A stretch of DNA of 64,000 nucleotides from Allantophomopsis cytisporea (GCA_024752435.1 CP103031.1:1-64000), one strand, 5' to 3'. Positions 20,985 through 34,223 are shown, counted from the first letter of the stretch. A program made the numbers and translations. The notes: a model not told the origin generated them from the sequence alone.

Positions 20985-23280
20985 TCACACTTGTACATAC
21001 AATGGCTGGGAACAATTGATGTATGATCGGTTTGGATTTTGTAATTCATCGGAACTAGAAATATTCAGACATGCCCAATACATCCATTGAGAGGCTGTAT
21101 AGGCCCTTGAACGTCGTAGGGCAACTGACCGGAATTTCTCCTGTTGGTCTAGAGACATGCTCCAAACCGCTCTGAAGAAGATATGCTGTGATATATTCCC
21201 TCGCTCGGAGTTCTCCTGAGAGACTACTCGGCTGTATATACCATCTCGTATAAAGAACTCTGATACCCGACCGAGGTCCGTAGGGATTGTCGTCTGGCTA
21301 CCGGAGTTATTATCGCTGAAGAACAATCCCCCTTTCAAGCAGAGTCGGGTAGAGAGCCATTGTCGCTGGGTTCGTACAAGGCCAGTAGAGTCTGGGATTG
21401 CCTTGGTGGTGGTGAACATGGTGAATTTATCGGCAATAGGGACCATCGGACAGGTAATGAGGATAGTCCTGAATAGCAGCATTCGGAAGGCCTCTTCTTG
21501 TCCAGCCATACTGTTCTGGAGCAAGCGATAGAGCTTTTGGTAGACTGTACGGAACATCTCGTCTCCCCAGTTCCGGTCGAGCTTCTACTTCGGCCCACCC
21601 TTCTTCGTCGCTGGCTTGTAGAATGTCCCAGCGGAGAAGAGGTAGTCTAAGAGATCGAATGGGTCCTTGAAGGTCATCCGGTTCTTAATGACGCAGTGCG
21701 GCTTGCCAGTCGTTGTCATCTCTGTCAGGTTTTCAAAGGTTACCGGTACAGAACCCGTCGAGACCCTCTCCCTATACTCTTCCTTCACTTCGTTCCGGCC
21801 AACGAGGAACCGCCAGATGTGGGCTTGGTATTCAAGGAGGCAGCACGCTACGCAGTAGTTGAGCACCCATACGCCCAGGTGTGCCCTGGCAGTTCGGCCT
21901 TTGGTTTCACTGATGACCATTAACCATCGGGCTATTTGATCATGACACCGTATGATATCCTTCGCCATCCGGACTTCGGCCCAACGCTTCTGGTAGTGCC
22001 GGAAGAGTACGAGATTCCCATCAACCAGGACAGAGTTCCGCAGCTCGGGTTGAATTGTCCATGAACTCCAGTTGAAGATGTCGCGATACCAGCCAAAGCC
22101 GTACTGGCCTATGAGGATCTTTAAGTTCAGCCCCAAATGCACCTCCGGCGTCAATTCTCCACCGTCATCCTGTATTCGGTCCCACTTCTCCTTCCATAGT
22201 ACAGACTCTATAGCTGGGTTGGAGGTATTGAAAGAGTGACGGAGCATTCGGAAGAAGAGGCATGCAGCTTGGGTTTCTTCCCATGAGATGTGCTTCTGGC
22301 TTACCTGAGAGAGTATGTATTCAAATCCAAGACAGTGGCGTTTGATCTGGCCGTAGATGAACCCGAAGAAGATATCACTAGGGAAGGTGAAGTACGGGCT
22401 AGGTTGAGAGCCGTTTGCAAGCCCTCTTTGTCCGTCATCTCTTTGTTCTTCCCACTTAACCAAGGCACAGATGGTAGCCTTCCATGCTCTCTCAGTAAGC
22501 CTGTGCTCCTCACGAATACCAAAGGATGACTCTTGGGTTCGGCAGAGGTTAGTGTATGCCCGCTGCTTGCTGTACACATATGTCTTCACCATGCGATCCC
22601 TATTCAAGGATCGGTTCCTACCACGGCATGTTCTGACCAAACCTCATAGTCATCTTCAATTGGCATCTGATTATCATCATCGGGTCTAGCTTGGGAAGCT
22701 TTCTCAGCCCGTGTATGAAGATCTTGAGATGTTTTCTCAAGTCCCAGGATATTCTTTGCTTGTATTAGTAGAGATATTCGACCAGTTCGTAGGGGTAGGA
22801 TCTTACCTCAGAAGCATCCTGTAGTATTGAGGTTGACCGCTCTTCCCTGTTGCTTTGGGTCCTAGTTTGGCTACTGCTTCGAGTCTGTTCGCCTTCTTGA
22901 TAATCAAGCCCTCGGTTTACTTGTTGAAGCCACAGCATCTCTCTTTGCAACCTAATGTGTCGGGTTTGTCGGGTAGGACTTGGTGAGAGCGGTAGGCAAT
23001 TGCTCGTACTAGAGACCTGGTCGGTTTCAGGTTCAATACTCTTAACGACCTGGTTAGGAGTACTACCCGTTTGGATACTGTCATTTGGACCCTATACCTA
23101 GTCTTAGTCTCATTCAAACGGATAGTTTTGCTCTCCATATACCTCTTGGTTCTCTACAATATCCCAACTCAATTCTCTATATCCTTTTGAATACTGGCGC
23201 CATCGCTCTCGACTCTTCCGTTGGTTTGCAGCTTTGGCTTCAGTAGCATTTGCATACTTCCTTGGGCGTCCTCTCTGCAT
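20985..23280 (-). pseudogene. AT-hook protein of unknown function, probably decayed
   Basis: The minus strand opens at ATG 23280 with MQRGRPRKYANATEAKAA, an AT-hook-like GRPRK start. Downstream pieces in different frames (about 23075-22800, then 22780-22620) have plausible intron ends (GTATAT, GTAAGATCC, CTACTAATACAAG) but do not all join cleanly. The main frame from about 22592 to 20985 encodes roughly 535 residues, interrupted only by TAG at 21587-21585 (GPK-stop-KLDRNWGD). Conserved-looking stretches include YFTFPSDIFFGFIYGQIKRH, FGWYRDIFNWSSW and RMTFKDPFDLLDYLF. I recognise the style of a fungus-specific family with GRPRKY N-termini that is found in repeat-rich regions, but I cannot name it or a function. 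Five or more recognisable exonic pieces and one internal TAG suggest a recently inactivated gene. Confidence 0.5.
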
Positions 23281-24256
23281 ATTGTGAATCGAATTGGATT
23301 GTCAAGAGATGTTACAATAGGTAGCATTCGCCTCTATATAACTGTTTGTTTACTTTTCTCTATACTACAGCGTACTCTCTATTTACATATGCTGTATGCT
23401 GTATGCTGTATGCTATATGCTACAGGCCGTGTAATGCCTTATTATGTAGGCACGCTGAAAACAATACTGCGCTTTCATATAACTGTAATCTATTTGGGTG
23501 TTGCTGCCTCAGGGTATTCTTAGATATGAGGCATAAAAGAATAACGACACTGTATAGCTTTGATAACCTATAACCCTATACCTTAATTATACTATAACAG
23601 TTGAAACAGACAGGTGACCTTCTGAGACTATGTAGGGGTACTCTTCTAGCTTTAAGAGCTTTCCTACCTTTAGGTGCTCTGTAATTGTGCGACTTTGATA
23701 CTATATCACGTGACTTTGATTTAATCCAGCGTTGCTGCCTTGGAGCTACAACGGTGATCAGGCACGAAGATAACACCAGAGCGCCAGATTCACTTGTGTA
23801 TAACTCTACAACGCGACGTGATGACTGAACTTTGAGTGCGCCGCTGTGATCGTATCACTGAGTGTCATCTGTCTATCAATTTTGAGCTCCTCCCGACTGT
23901 TACGTGGAAAGTTGAAAATTTCGGACCCAGCCCGTTGTCCTAACCCGCACCCACCTCGCTCCGGCTTGGATCATTGAATGCACCTACTGGTGTTTTCAGT
24001 AAGGAGTCTACATAGTTCCTCCAGTTCCGTCACGTAACCTAACATGCCCCGTGATTTCTTTGCATGTGACTATGTTGCAGCCTTCCTAACGTAATCTTTA
24101 AATCATAGTATTTTTATAACATGCAAGACTAATCAATTTCGTTGAATATGTGACTTGGATCATGAATCTTGTCGCTATCAAAAATGCATCGAAAACAGAG
24201 ATCGTAATCAGGGCATGTGTTGCATTTATAGAGGACGCCAAATATATCCTAAAATC
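23281..24256. other. Intergenic, with a TATGCTG microsatellite
   Basis: A short 7-bp tandem repeat (TATGCTG, about four copies plus a variant) lies at about 23390-23421. The rest shows no supported gene. The right end is the 3' flank of the large NLR gene. Confidence 0.5.
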
Positions 24257-27200
24257 CTATGTAAGTTGAGATACAAAATGAGGTGAAGATGTAGGACTCA
24301 CATGAAAACAACAGTCACAAAGATGGCCGTGACTTGTTCCATTTTCCTTTTCTAGCTCATGATCGGTGAGTTGAGTATTCAATAATGATGCAACGGAGTG
24401 ATTCTGGCAGACAACAGCAACGTCGTATGGAGTTCTATTGTCACGATCTTCTTTATGCACATCAGCGCTGGACTCCAACAGCATTTGACAAGCCGTGAAG
24501 GACCCGCTTCTAGACACCCAGTGGAGAGCAGTCCAGCCGTACGAATCGGGCTCGTTAATATCAACACCAGCATCCAGAACCAACTTCAGAGCTTCTGTCG
24601 AGCCGCCAGAAGCAGCAAAATGAAGAGCTGAACAGCCTTGGATATCGGGTTCAGTCCGCTTTTTATCATCAAGACTACCTTTGAGGTAATCAATGGTGCT
24701 TTTCTGGGCCCCTCTCAAAGCAAAGTAAAGAGGGATGCGATGTTGGGTGTCAGGTTGGTATATATCAGCTCCACCTTCCAGTAGCATTTCTACGACTGAT
24801 TTCCACCCCCGATATGATGCAGCCTGCAGGGCATTCGAACACATTCCGCCTTGAGCCTTAATGTCAGCTTGGTTGTCAAGCAGTAGCTTTATTATCGCCT
24901 CGTGCCCTTCAAATGAAGCTGCTTGGAGTGCATTGCCAAAGTATCCACCCTGAGCATTAACCTCAGCTTGATTGTTGAGGAGTAGCTGCACTATCATCTC
25001 ATGCCCTGAATATGAAGCTGCTTGGAGTGCATTGCCGTACTTTCCACCCTGAGCGTTGACATTGGCTCCTGAATTTAGCAGTAGCTTGACTATTTCCTGG
25101 TGCCCTTCATATGAAGCTGCTTGGAGTGCATTGCCGAAAACTCTACACTGAGCGTTGACGTTGGCTCCCGTGTCGAGCATCAGCTGAGCAACTTCGAGGT
25201 GGCCATTGTTACAGGCAGAGTTCAATGGAGTCCATCCACTATTGTTAGGAGTATGGACATCGGCTCCCTTGCTGAAGAGGAACTCGACTATAGTAAGATG
25301 GCCATTAGTAGTTGCTAAGTTCAATGGTGTCCATCCATTACTGCTGGGAGTACTGACATCAGCTCCTTTGCTAAAGAGGAACTCGACTACAGCAAGATGG
25401 CCATTAGTAGCTGCTAAGTTCAACGGTGTCCATCCATTACTGCTGGGAGTACTGACATCAGCTCCCTTGCTAAAGAGGAACTCGACTACAGCAAGATGGC
25501 CACTGTCAGCCGCTGAGTGCAAAGGTGTCCATCCATTATTGCTAGGAGTACTGACATCAGCTCCCTTGCTAAAGAGGAACTCGACTACAGCAAGATGGCC
25601 ACTGTCAGCCGCTGAGTTCAACGGTGTCCATCCATTATTGCTGGGAGTATGAACATCAGCTTCCTTGCTGAAGAGGAGCTCAACTACATCAAGATGGCCA
25701 TTAGTAGCTGCTGAGTATAATGGCGAGCGGCCTTCTTCATCCACTTCCTGGATCTCGGCACCTCTTGTTACCAAGTCTGCAACAATCGAAAGGATCCCGT
25801 TTCTTGCACCAGCGTGTAGTACTGTTAATCCATCCTTATCGCGCGCGCTTTTTGGAATTCTGATATCTCGTAACAGGTTTAATACTGATCTTGACTGAAA
25901 AAGGTTCAGTGATATAGTAATTCTCAAATCATCTGATGAGATTATTGACACCCCTTTCCGAATCAGGATTCGTAGGATATTCTCCTTTTTTTTCTCATGC
26001 AAAATTCGCATTTTCTGATCGCTGACATTGATATCGTATATGGTAACATGCCTTTGAACAATATTCACGCTTTCATTGTCAACAGACTCTTTCAAGCGTC
26101 TAGTCGTGATGCTATGGTGGTGAGAGAACGATTCGAAGTTGCTCAGAGCATCGCTTGCAGTATGATGAACGTTTACTCGTGGATTACGAGGCCTAACTGC
26201 TTCAAATCTCGTGCTACTAGTTTTATCATTTCCAGGTAGGATTGATAATTGAGTACCACGCTCCTTTTGAAAATCCACTTTATCCTTGTGTGTGTTGGAC
26301 CAATTTCCTAGATTCGGATATCCAGCTCCGGGTTCTACGTCACGCCGTCGCTCTACTCTTTCGACTTGGATGTTGGCTACTTTTCGGCGGATGTTCCATG
26401 AAGGTGCGTTTCGAGTGGTTTCGTAGTCTTGTCGGACTAAAAGTTGCTCGGCTATCGTTTCCTCGTCCGTTAACATAGCAGCTTCAATAGCTGAATTATA
26501 TTTGCCACCCCTCAAATCTACCTGGGCCCCTGTATCTAAAAGATACATAACAGTCTTTTCATGCTTCTTGTATGCCGCTGCTTGTAACGCAAAACCATAT
26601 GTTCCTCCTATTTCATCTATATTTGCACCAGTATCCACGAGGATCTTTAGGATTTCTATGTGACCATTGTATGCGGCGGCTTGAAAAGCACTGCCAAAGT
26701 GCCCTTTATTCGTACTGTTAGCTACGCCTTCCTTTATCAAATGGTTTACAATATCTGTATGTCCTCTAAATGCCGCCGCTTGCAGGCAATTGCCAAAATA
26801 GCCTCCTATTGCATGTATATCTTCACCCGAGCTCCTCAGTATCTCAATGGTAGAAAAATGCCCCCCATACGCCGCTGCTTGTAAAGGACTGCCAAAAAAA
26901 CCGCCCTTGCGTCGGGGATTCCGAGAAAGGAGTATCTGTAGCCATTTTTCATGTCCAAGCATCGCAGCAGCTTGCAATTCATGAGTCAAAGGCCTTGTCA
27001 AAGAATTGCCTTGAGATTGTTCGCTATCCAGTTGGTTTATGATTTTACCGAGCAATATCCTGAGGATATCATGCCCCTCTAGGTAATTATGGGCAGCTGC
27101 GCGAATGACTGCTTCGGTAATCTCAGCTGTGGCGCCTTTTTCCATCAAAAGTGAGATTATCTTGCTACCACCAATAGGGTTGCTCGTTGCTTGGAGTACT

Positions 27201-30200
27201 AGTTCTTGACTGATGTTGGCTTGTTGCTGCCACTGAAGTAGATTCCTTATCACCCGTGGACCATCTCTCCAATTAGTTGCTCCAGCACACAAAACTTGTT
27301 CTATATCGATAAACCTTGGACTTGAGCACTCGGCCAATAAAGCCAGAAACACATCAGGTGCTTTCTTGGCAGCATCGGTGAGATTCTTCGTAGACACCGA
27401 GTACTGTATTCCATCAGGATTATGATGATGAAGAAGGTGGGTGGCTAGCCATGGGATATCAAAGCAAAAGGCTATATCCAACGGACTCGAGGGATGGTCC
27501 ATTCTGCGGAATGAAAGATGAAGATTGACGCTGCTCCAAAGTTTTGTGATATGGGTATGTGGCTGCAACATACCAGAGAGTTCCTTCGGTGTCACAGGTA
27601 TTTGACTCTCATTCTGTATATGAATATACCAGTACCGTGCAGCATAGGCCAGAAAAGGGCTCTGTTCGTTCAAAAGGTCACTCCATTCAGATAAGTCGTC
27701 AGGTATGCGGTCGTTTTGCCGTTGCTTGAAATTGAGGTAGATGATACAAATCTTTGCCAGATACATATCAGGACTTAACCTTTGTAAGAGTGGATAGTCC
27801 TTCAACGGATTATGTTTGCGGAAATGATCCGCAACAGATGCGTGTACCAGATAAACCGTTTGATCAACAACTTCGAGTAAGTTGCCCGCCAAGCTGCGGA
27901 CAACTTCTGCTGTGAGATTGCGACGCCTTGGTTGCATAACTTCCTCGCTCTTTCCAAAATCGGTCATGTCAATGGACAAGGCCTTCTCAAGTTCTTTGAG
28001 GCGAAGTGGTCGCCGAGCGTAGACAGCCCATAGCAAAATGCGCTGTATGAGCGGTTTTTCGAACAGTCCCGTCAACATGCGGGAATACATTTCCGTAAGA
28101 CTTTTTGGGTGATCTCTGATCACAGATTCCAGTTCTTCTTCGCTCGGGACATCTAATGCTCTCAATTCCTGCCAAATCATTCGAATCCACAGAAACGTAT
28201 CGCCAACGTTTTCCATCAATAGCTCTTGGGTCCTTTCCCTCAGGCTATCGAATCCAGAAGGAAGATGTGCAACGTCATGTGCAATGACTTGACGAAGGTC
28301 GTCTTCTTGGACTTGCAAATTAAACTCGGAACAATCTGGTAAGCCTTCACATAGCCTATCCCGGATCTCTCGATCTTCCGGTCGACTCATTACCAGAAAT
28401 TTGATGTGAAAATCCTTGTGGCATTGTTCGAGTAGGAGTTGGCGTATCCGATCGAGCATATCATTCCGTTCCCGACCTTTGTCACACTCGTCAAGGCCAT
28501 CTATTACACAATATATCAGCCGAGGCTGAAGTTTCGTAACCATGCTTTCAAATATTGACCACAGCGTAGCTACGGAGGCCTCGAAAAATATCTTCGAATT
28601 CTGCCGAGCCCAGTCAGGTAAATGCTGATGGACTTCAGCGATTTGTAGAAGCTGGACAATCAGAGCACGTAGAATTGCGGAGGCAGAATGCGATTCTACC
28701 TCTTGAGCAGAGCAGAAAAAATATGTCACGACAGTATGTGGTAATTTCGAGTCGCTCCGATCCATGAGTCGGTTCAGAAGGTATTTAGCAAGCACAGATT
28801 TCCCAGAGCCTGGAGGTCCTGTGACCCAAAGAAGCCGTTTTGTCCCTGAAGTCTGCCACTCATGAAATTGAGGCTCATCTAAGAACCATCCAAGGGTTTT
28901 TTCTACAGGAGATTTGATCTTGAGCCGCATCACATCGTCAAAACGAGGGGAATTAAGGTTTGAAAGTATGGCTTCTTGTGCTGGCGATAACCCTATATTT
29001 TCCCAAGGAAAGTTTATGTTAGCAGTTCTCGAAGTACATATTCTGATGTGATTTTAGAACTATGAAGGTACAAACATAAGACACGAGTAGCTGAGTTGTA
29101 GCTAAACACATATGTAGACAAAGGTGTTATAGACTTATAATTTACAAGCATGCAATGTTCTCTTGGAATTCAATACACACCTATTTTATTGTGAAACCGC
29201 CCCGCTACAACTTCTGGGGCTCTTGAAACGAGGTCCTTCATTCCGTTCATAACCCTCCCATAGTCACCAGTTCGAGTTGAGAATTTGACCATGTTTCGGT
29301 GATCTGTATTAATTGATTGCTGTTGGTGGAAATTATCAACCGCACCAATCTGAAACGCAGAACTTCTTGTCACAACGAAACGACGCTCGTTGCCTCGTAC
29401 CATTTTACCATCTTCGGAAGTCTGCAGATTCAATTGAGTAAACACACTGTATGCCATAGTTGATAACTTACTGTCACTGTTGGAGTCATCTTTTCTTCGC
29501 AATAAGACAATATATTGAAACCAGGAACCTGCTTCTTGCAAACATGAATGAATCTGTGACTAAGACCTTCCAAATACTGCGTGGGTTCCGAAGTATCGTC
29601 TTTGTAGAGGTCTGAGATGAGGGTCTTGTTGGGTTGACTCGATGTAAGTTCTCTAAGCTGTCCAAGATCAAGTCCTAAATTTGGCACTCCAAAGAAGATC
29701 AACCCGTATGACGACTTGAACAAATCAGTACTGGCAGGGCTACTCTCATCTTCAAGAGCGACGGATAATGCCTATTGTATGTCAGCAGCAACCACTTCCT
29801 GTTCTTAGATTGTAGATTACCTCTTTGACTAGAAGCCCCCCGAGGCTATGGGCAACGAATATTACAGGACGTTGACTAGTCTAAATTGTATTAGTGAAGG
29901 TCCTGTGTAGCGAGTATTGTCAGTGATACCTTCGTGGCAGAGCGAAACGCTTTCAACGAATCTAGAAAGCTCTTCGATAGACCAACAATATTCCGTTGTG
30001 AATATTTGTCGTCTACACGACTGTCATATCCATAAACAAGAATTCGAGCCTCTGGAATATCTTCAGGTAGGAAATCGCGTAACCACATGTTGCCATTGTA
30101 GTCACTGTAACCGCCTATTGCATGGCTTCCTAATCCAGGTAATGCTACAATACTTTCAAACATTAGCTTGTGGTCCGTTTGTATTGTGGTAGAACAATTA

Positions 30201-30608
30201 CTCAATAGTGGCATTTTCTGGAGCAACTAGTGGTGTAATGCCAAAGAACAGATCATCGTATTGATATGGGAAGGCCGTCAGCTCTTGGTCAGAAGCAAAG
30301 GTTGCAGTGTAATAACGATCGGAAGAATTCGCAAATGTAAGTTTAAGTGCTAATTTTGATTCGCCATCTGATCCGGTCAACGAGAGTGATAGACATCGCG
30401 AAATGTTATCGTGCAGTTCTTCCATGGTGACGGTTTTAGGGATATCAACGATGCGAAATGTTCGTTTGCGATTATTCTTCGCGAGAGACCTCGGAAGAGC
30501 TCTTGGACGCCATAGTAATACAGCCAGCAACAGTGTCGGTATCAGAGCACATATGAATGACAGTCCAAGTAGTTTATTTCTACTTTGGCTGAACAAAGAA
30601 TAATCCAT
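24257..30608 (-). CDS. Alpha/beta-hydrolase (SesB-like)-NACHT-ankyrin NLR, six exons, 1988 aa
   Basis: Minus-strand exons: 30608-30202, 30152-29930, 29880-29821, 29771-29472, 29421-29181 and 28992-24257. Introns are 49, 49, 49, 50 and 188 nt, and total coding length is exactly 1989 codons. Residues about 12-30 are a hydrophobic anchor (LLGLSFICALIPTLLLAVLL). The hydrolase domain has VALPGLGSHAIGGY, the nucleophile elbow VAHSLGG (Ser222), FFGVPNLG, and a late INTDHRNMVKFS in the catalytic-His region. The NACHT module has Walker A GPPGSGKS (469-476) and Walker B-like CVIDGLDEC. The C-terminal half holds degenerate ankyrin units, a charged linker, then near-identical units GWTPLNSAADSGHLAVVEFLFSKGADV and GNALQAASYEGH types. 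Family knowledge: such lipase-NACHT proteins are fungal NLRs linked to allorecognition and programmed cell death. No internal stop is present. Confidence 0.9.
25205..25690 (-). repeat. Near-identical 99-bp ankyrin units inside the NLR
   Basis: Five to six consecutive units on the minus strand encode NGWTPLNSAA.SGHLAVVEF and LFSKGADVSTPS with few differences. On the plus strand the pieces GGTGTCCATCCATTA and TAAAGAGGAACTCGACTACA recur at 99-bp spacing. The frame is open through all units, in contrast to the NLR at 9.7-13.8 kb. Confidence 0.85.
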
Positions 30609-31437
30609 CGATAAGATAAGACTTGACAACGTGAAGCAAACGAACTCCTAAGAAGTATAGACCATTTAATTCTGATCAAGACAGTTACAGGTCGGTGCTA
30701 TTAAGGTTCAGCTCGCAACCTGACAAAGCAACTAACCAGGCTTATAACCGAACAAATCAACAGTAATGAGGCTGTGCATAATCAGCCAATAATGGCCCGC
30801 ACTATTATTGGTATTCGAGAGATCATTCCACCAATTGCGAGCAGTATAATGCACAACTCCTATTTATGTTCAAGTTTGCCAAACAAAAGGAGGAGAGGAG
30901 GGAAGTCACGCACACGAAGAGGTCCAGAAAGGCAATTTTACGCTGAGTAGACTTTTGGCTATTTGATGATCGATTTGGAAGCTACAAGCAAGCTTTGACG
31001 AGGACGGACCGCCGATGGCGTCGGCTTATCGAAGTTCTACTAATTTAGTTCTACTCGCTTGTTCGACAAATGAGATCCGAGCTCCATTTTATAGCCTTTT
31101 CGTTAGCTTTGCCTGCCTCGTGCAGCCTTACGCTGCTGTATTGCGTGCTTTTACCCCGCGTTTGGCTTTGTTTGAGGCTCTACTCTAGCGCTCCGTTCTC
31201 TACCATCTATCCTTCTTCCCCCCTTCATCCTCCTGGGGTTTATATAGCACTCGAATAGACCAAGCACTACCTCACAGATTAACTCACCAGATGCTATAAG
31301 GATAGCAAGGTATAGACTAAGAAGATCTTTGAGGAATTCCTTAGGATTCATCTATACTGGACTGCACTACCTCAAGGTTACAAGTTGTTCTTCCGTGGCT
31401 CGTTCCTTGTCTATGTCTCTAAAAGCAGGTGATTGCC
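30609..31437. other. Intergenic, upstream of the intact NLR
   Basis: The left end is the presumed promoter of the leftward NLR. No other gene is supported; the stretch leads into a retrotransposon relic. Confidence 0.4.
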
Positions 31438-31640
31438 TCAGAATTTCCAACAGATCTCTGCTAGTACCAGACAGGATAATGCTGCTACCACCACTTATTT
31501 ATGTTGAGATTTCAAGGACAATATCAAAGATGACGTAGCTCAAACAGATCGGCTACGCAATCTGCAAGATCTAATAACTATCACTATACGTATCGACACA
31601 CGAATTTGGGTAAGGAATCAAGAAAGGAAGGGAGTAGGAA
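31438..31640 (+). mobile_element. Ty3/gypsy-type gag relic
   Basis: Read with one or two frame corrections, the plus strand gives a NFQQISASTRQDNAA-like block and then FKDNIKDDVAQTDRL and LQDLITITIRIDTRI, followed by RNQERKG. This order (W/D.AL..Y..GLKD.IKDE, then IDNR..ER) is the core of fungal Ty3/gypsy gag proteins. Stops and frame changes are present, and no protease, reverse transcriptase or LTR could be found by eye around it. Confidence 0.55.
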
Positions 31641-32850
31641 CTTAGTAGCTCGGTCGGGAGGCTAGGATACTAGAATTAATCAATCGATCAAGTTAGATGC
31701 TATAAGCAGCACCGAGCAACACTATAATTATTAACGTCTACACTATTTGCCATTTTCCTTTGATGGTGTGCATTTATGATGAACTAGCCTGTACCTAAGC
31801 CTCTCCTATTAAGATCATCTAAACCTGTCATGCTGCGCTAGTTTCGTTTTATAGTCAAAATAGACGAAAAATTAAAGGAAAAGCCAGTAGCTATAATCGG
31901 AATCATCGATGTGATAGAATGGATACCGGATAACTACAAGCTTATATAGACTAATATTGGTGTTAAAAAACAAACCTGGCAATGATGATCTAAAAATCAA
32001 ATAGCATGTTGATTCCTATTTTGTCTCGGACGATCGCACTATGAGTTGTAACTATGTAGCTAGGCTCGCCGTCATTGAAACATTGGATTAAAAAAATAGC
32101 CTATTTTATACATTGTTAGTCACAAACAGGATTTTGAATCGCAATTATAACAGAAATTGTAATTTAGTATTAAATAAAAATAAAGAACTTACAAACGGAC
32201 GTAATTACATCGGCCCTATTACATGGCCTACTGGGTGTTTCAATACATCACAAGAGTTCTTCAATATGTAGGTACTACGGACAGGATTTTCTTGCTCGGA
32301 TACTATTGCCTACAAGCGAAAGCAACAAATTAGTTGGTCGATCGGTTGGTTGGTTTATTTATCTGGCATGATATACGGCTAATTTTGATAACTCCGCTTT
32401 GTACGCTATTAATTGGCAACTGGATATCTTATAACGAATTTATGCGTTCCGGATAACTACGATGACGGGGCTGACATTGGAACACAGATTATACCCGCAC
32501 ACAGTAAAACTGAAGTCGACTCTAGGTATTGTTACTAGTAAATTATCCGCTCCTATATGGTCAAAAGTAGGACGAAATCTAAGAGTCGGATGATATGTGG
32601 ATACTCTACACGCGTCAAACGAACATGTATTTGTGTCATTTTCGGGTCCTGGAATTGATGTGGCGGCTTTTGCGGGTAATCGGCGCTTATACTAGTGGCT
32701 CTGCTACTGGGTTCATCAGATCACACACGTTGCCAATGTTGTATCCATTTCCAACGTCATAACCGCTTATTCCCCATCGACTTAACGTTACATCCTTGCA
32801 TCTACTATCCTGTAAGTCATGACTATGCCACGCTATGCATTTCTAGCAGG
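31641..32850. other. AT-rich spacer, probably repeat debris
   Basis: No supported gene. Stops are dense in all frames, and the base composition is AT-rich from about 31900 to 32450. It probably continues the decayed retroelement on its left. Confidence 0.4.
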
Positions 32851-34223
32851 ATGAGCCTTTCAGACGACAATAGAGCGCAGATGTGTAACTCGAGCCACAA
32901 ACCGTCTAGTACATCGCAGTCAAGTTCTATATTCCCCTTACCGGACGCGGCTATCTTCCATCAACCACAGCGCACGCAGGAAACGAAGTCATCGGGATCA
33001 TCTAGCGGAAGTAAGAGAAAACGCGATGACATTGATGATGAGCGTAGCAGCACAAGTCGCCGTCTGGCCCCTCTACGGCCATCAAGTACTTCGGACTTCA
33101 GTGACACCCTGAAAACACAAATACGGGTGGAATACGACAATAAATGTTGGCATTGTGGCGCTAGCCCAGCAGATGTATGCCATGTCATTGGAAATAGGGA
33201 CAATACTGTAAGTACATCACCCTATGCGTAGACGTGTTGTTGGACATTTCACTAATCGCATTTTAGTTCAACCTTGCGCTCAAAGAGGGACTCATCGATA
33301 TTCCGAACAAAAAACACTCTCACAATGCAATAGCACTATGTGGGACTTGTCACCGCAATTTTGATGATCCCTATAATCCATGTTTCATCTTTCTTCCAAC
33401 CGATATCGAATACTTTATCATGTACGAGAAACAAGACCGAATTCGTCGTCTTGAGATAGGCCGGCGCGGCGGCAGTCTTCCGGCGCGGACCTGTCCTACA
33501 GCCCAATTTTATCAAGAACACCAGATACAGATTGGCGTCGATGATGTAGCCTCTGGCGGATTGTACACCCGGATCGTCTTAGATGATTTTCTTCCAAAAT
33601 ATCCTGGTCGACCGCCTTTTGTTCCAGGACTGAGCGAATATGGCGCAATCAAATCTTGGTCTGGCTCTCCTATGGCTGCTTTACAGCGTGCAGTGGCTAT
33701 GATGCGAAGATTGAATCTGAAAGGAATCCCTCGTCATATTAGAGAATCTATGAGAGCATTGCAAGATATCTACAGCGAGCCACTCTCTCTAGAAACAATT
33801 GATGACGAAACCCAAGTGCACAATAGTATAGATGACGTCCAAGACGGAAGATTTGATGATGCAAGAACAAGGGGAGGAGCCTTGCCAGATCAGATCAGCC
33901 ACCCACCAGATGCCAATTACAGGAATGAAACGGGTCGATTTTTTGAATCAGGGAATGGAACATCTGGTGACAGAGAGAAGAACGCGACTGAAACAAAGCT
34001 AGTTATGGCTTCAAAACAGCTTTTTACTGAACAGAAATCCGACGACAAAGAAAACCTTGACCCATCACCCCCAAAAACCAAAGCTGAGTATCTGCAAAAG
34101 GCTTCCATTGACTTTGACTGTTCGTGGCGTTGGGGACCAGCAGCCACAAGCGAGGATGTAATTAAGTTTTTTAGGACTGTGATGGCACGTAAAAGGATAC
34201 TGAGAGTTCTTGGTTCAGATTGA
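32851..34223 (+). CDS. HNH-nuclease-type domain protein
   Basis: Two exons, 32851-33207 and 33267-34223, joined in phase 0 across a 59-nt intron (GTAAGT donor, CACTAATC branch, TTTTAG acceptor); 437 residues. The N-terminus is Ser-rich with a KRKRDD basic motif. The central block NKCWHCGASPADVCHVIG, then HSHNAIALCGTCHRNFDDP, gives two CxxC pairs with His residues, the pattern of the HNH endonuclease fold found in many fungal proteins of unknown role. After it come PAQFYQEHQ-like and DDFLPKYPGRPPFVPG segments, then a low-complexity acidic tail. In this family the fold often lacks proven cleavage activity, so nuclease function is inferred only. Confidence 0.75.

Noticed and set aside
25206..25652. 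148-codon plus-strand frame with regular repeats
   Set aside because: Antisense shadow of the ankyrin units of the minus-strand NLR.
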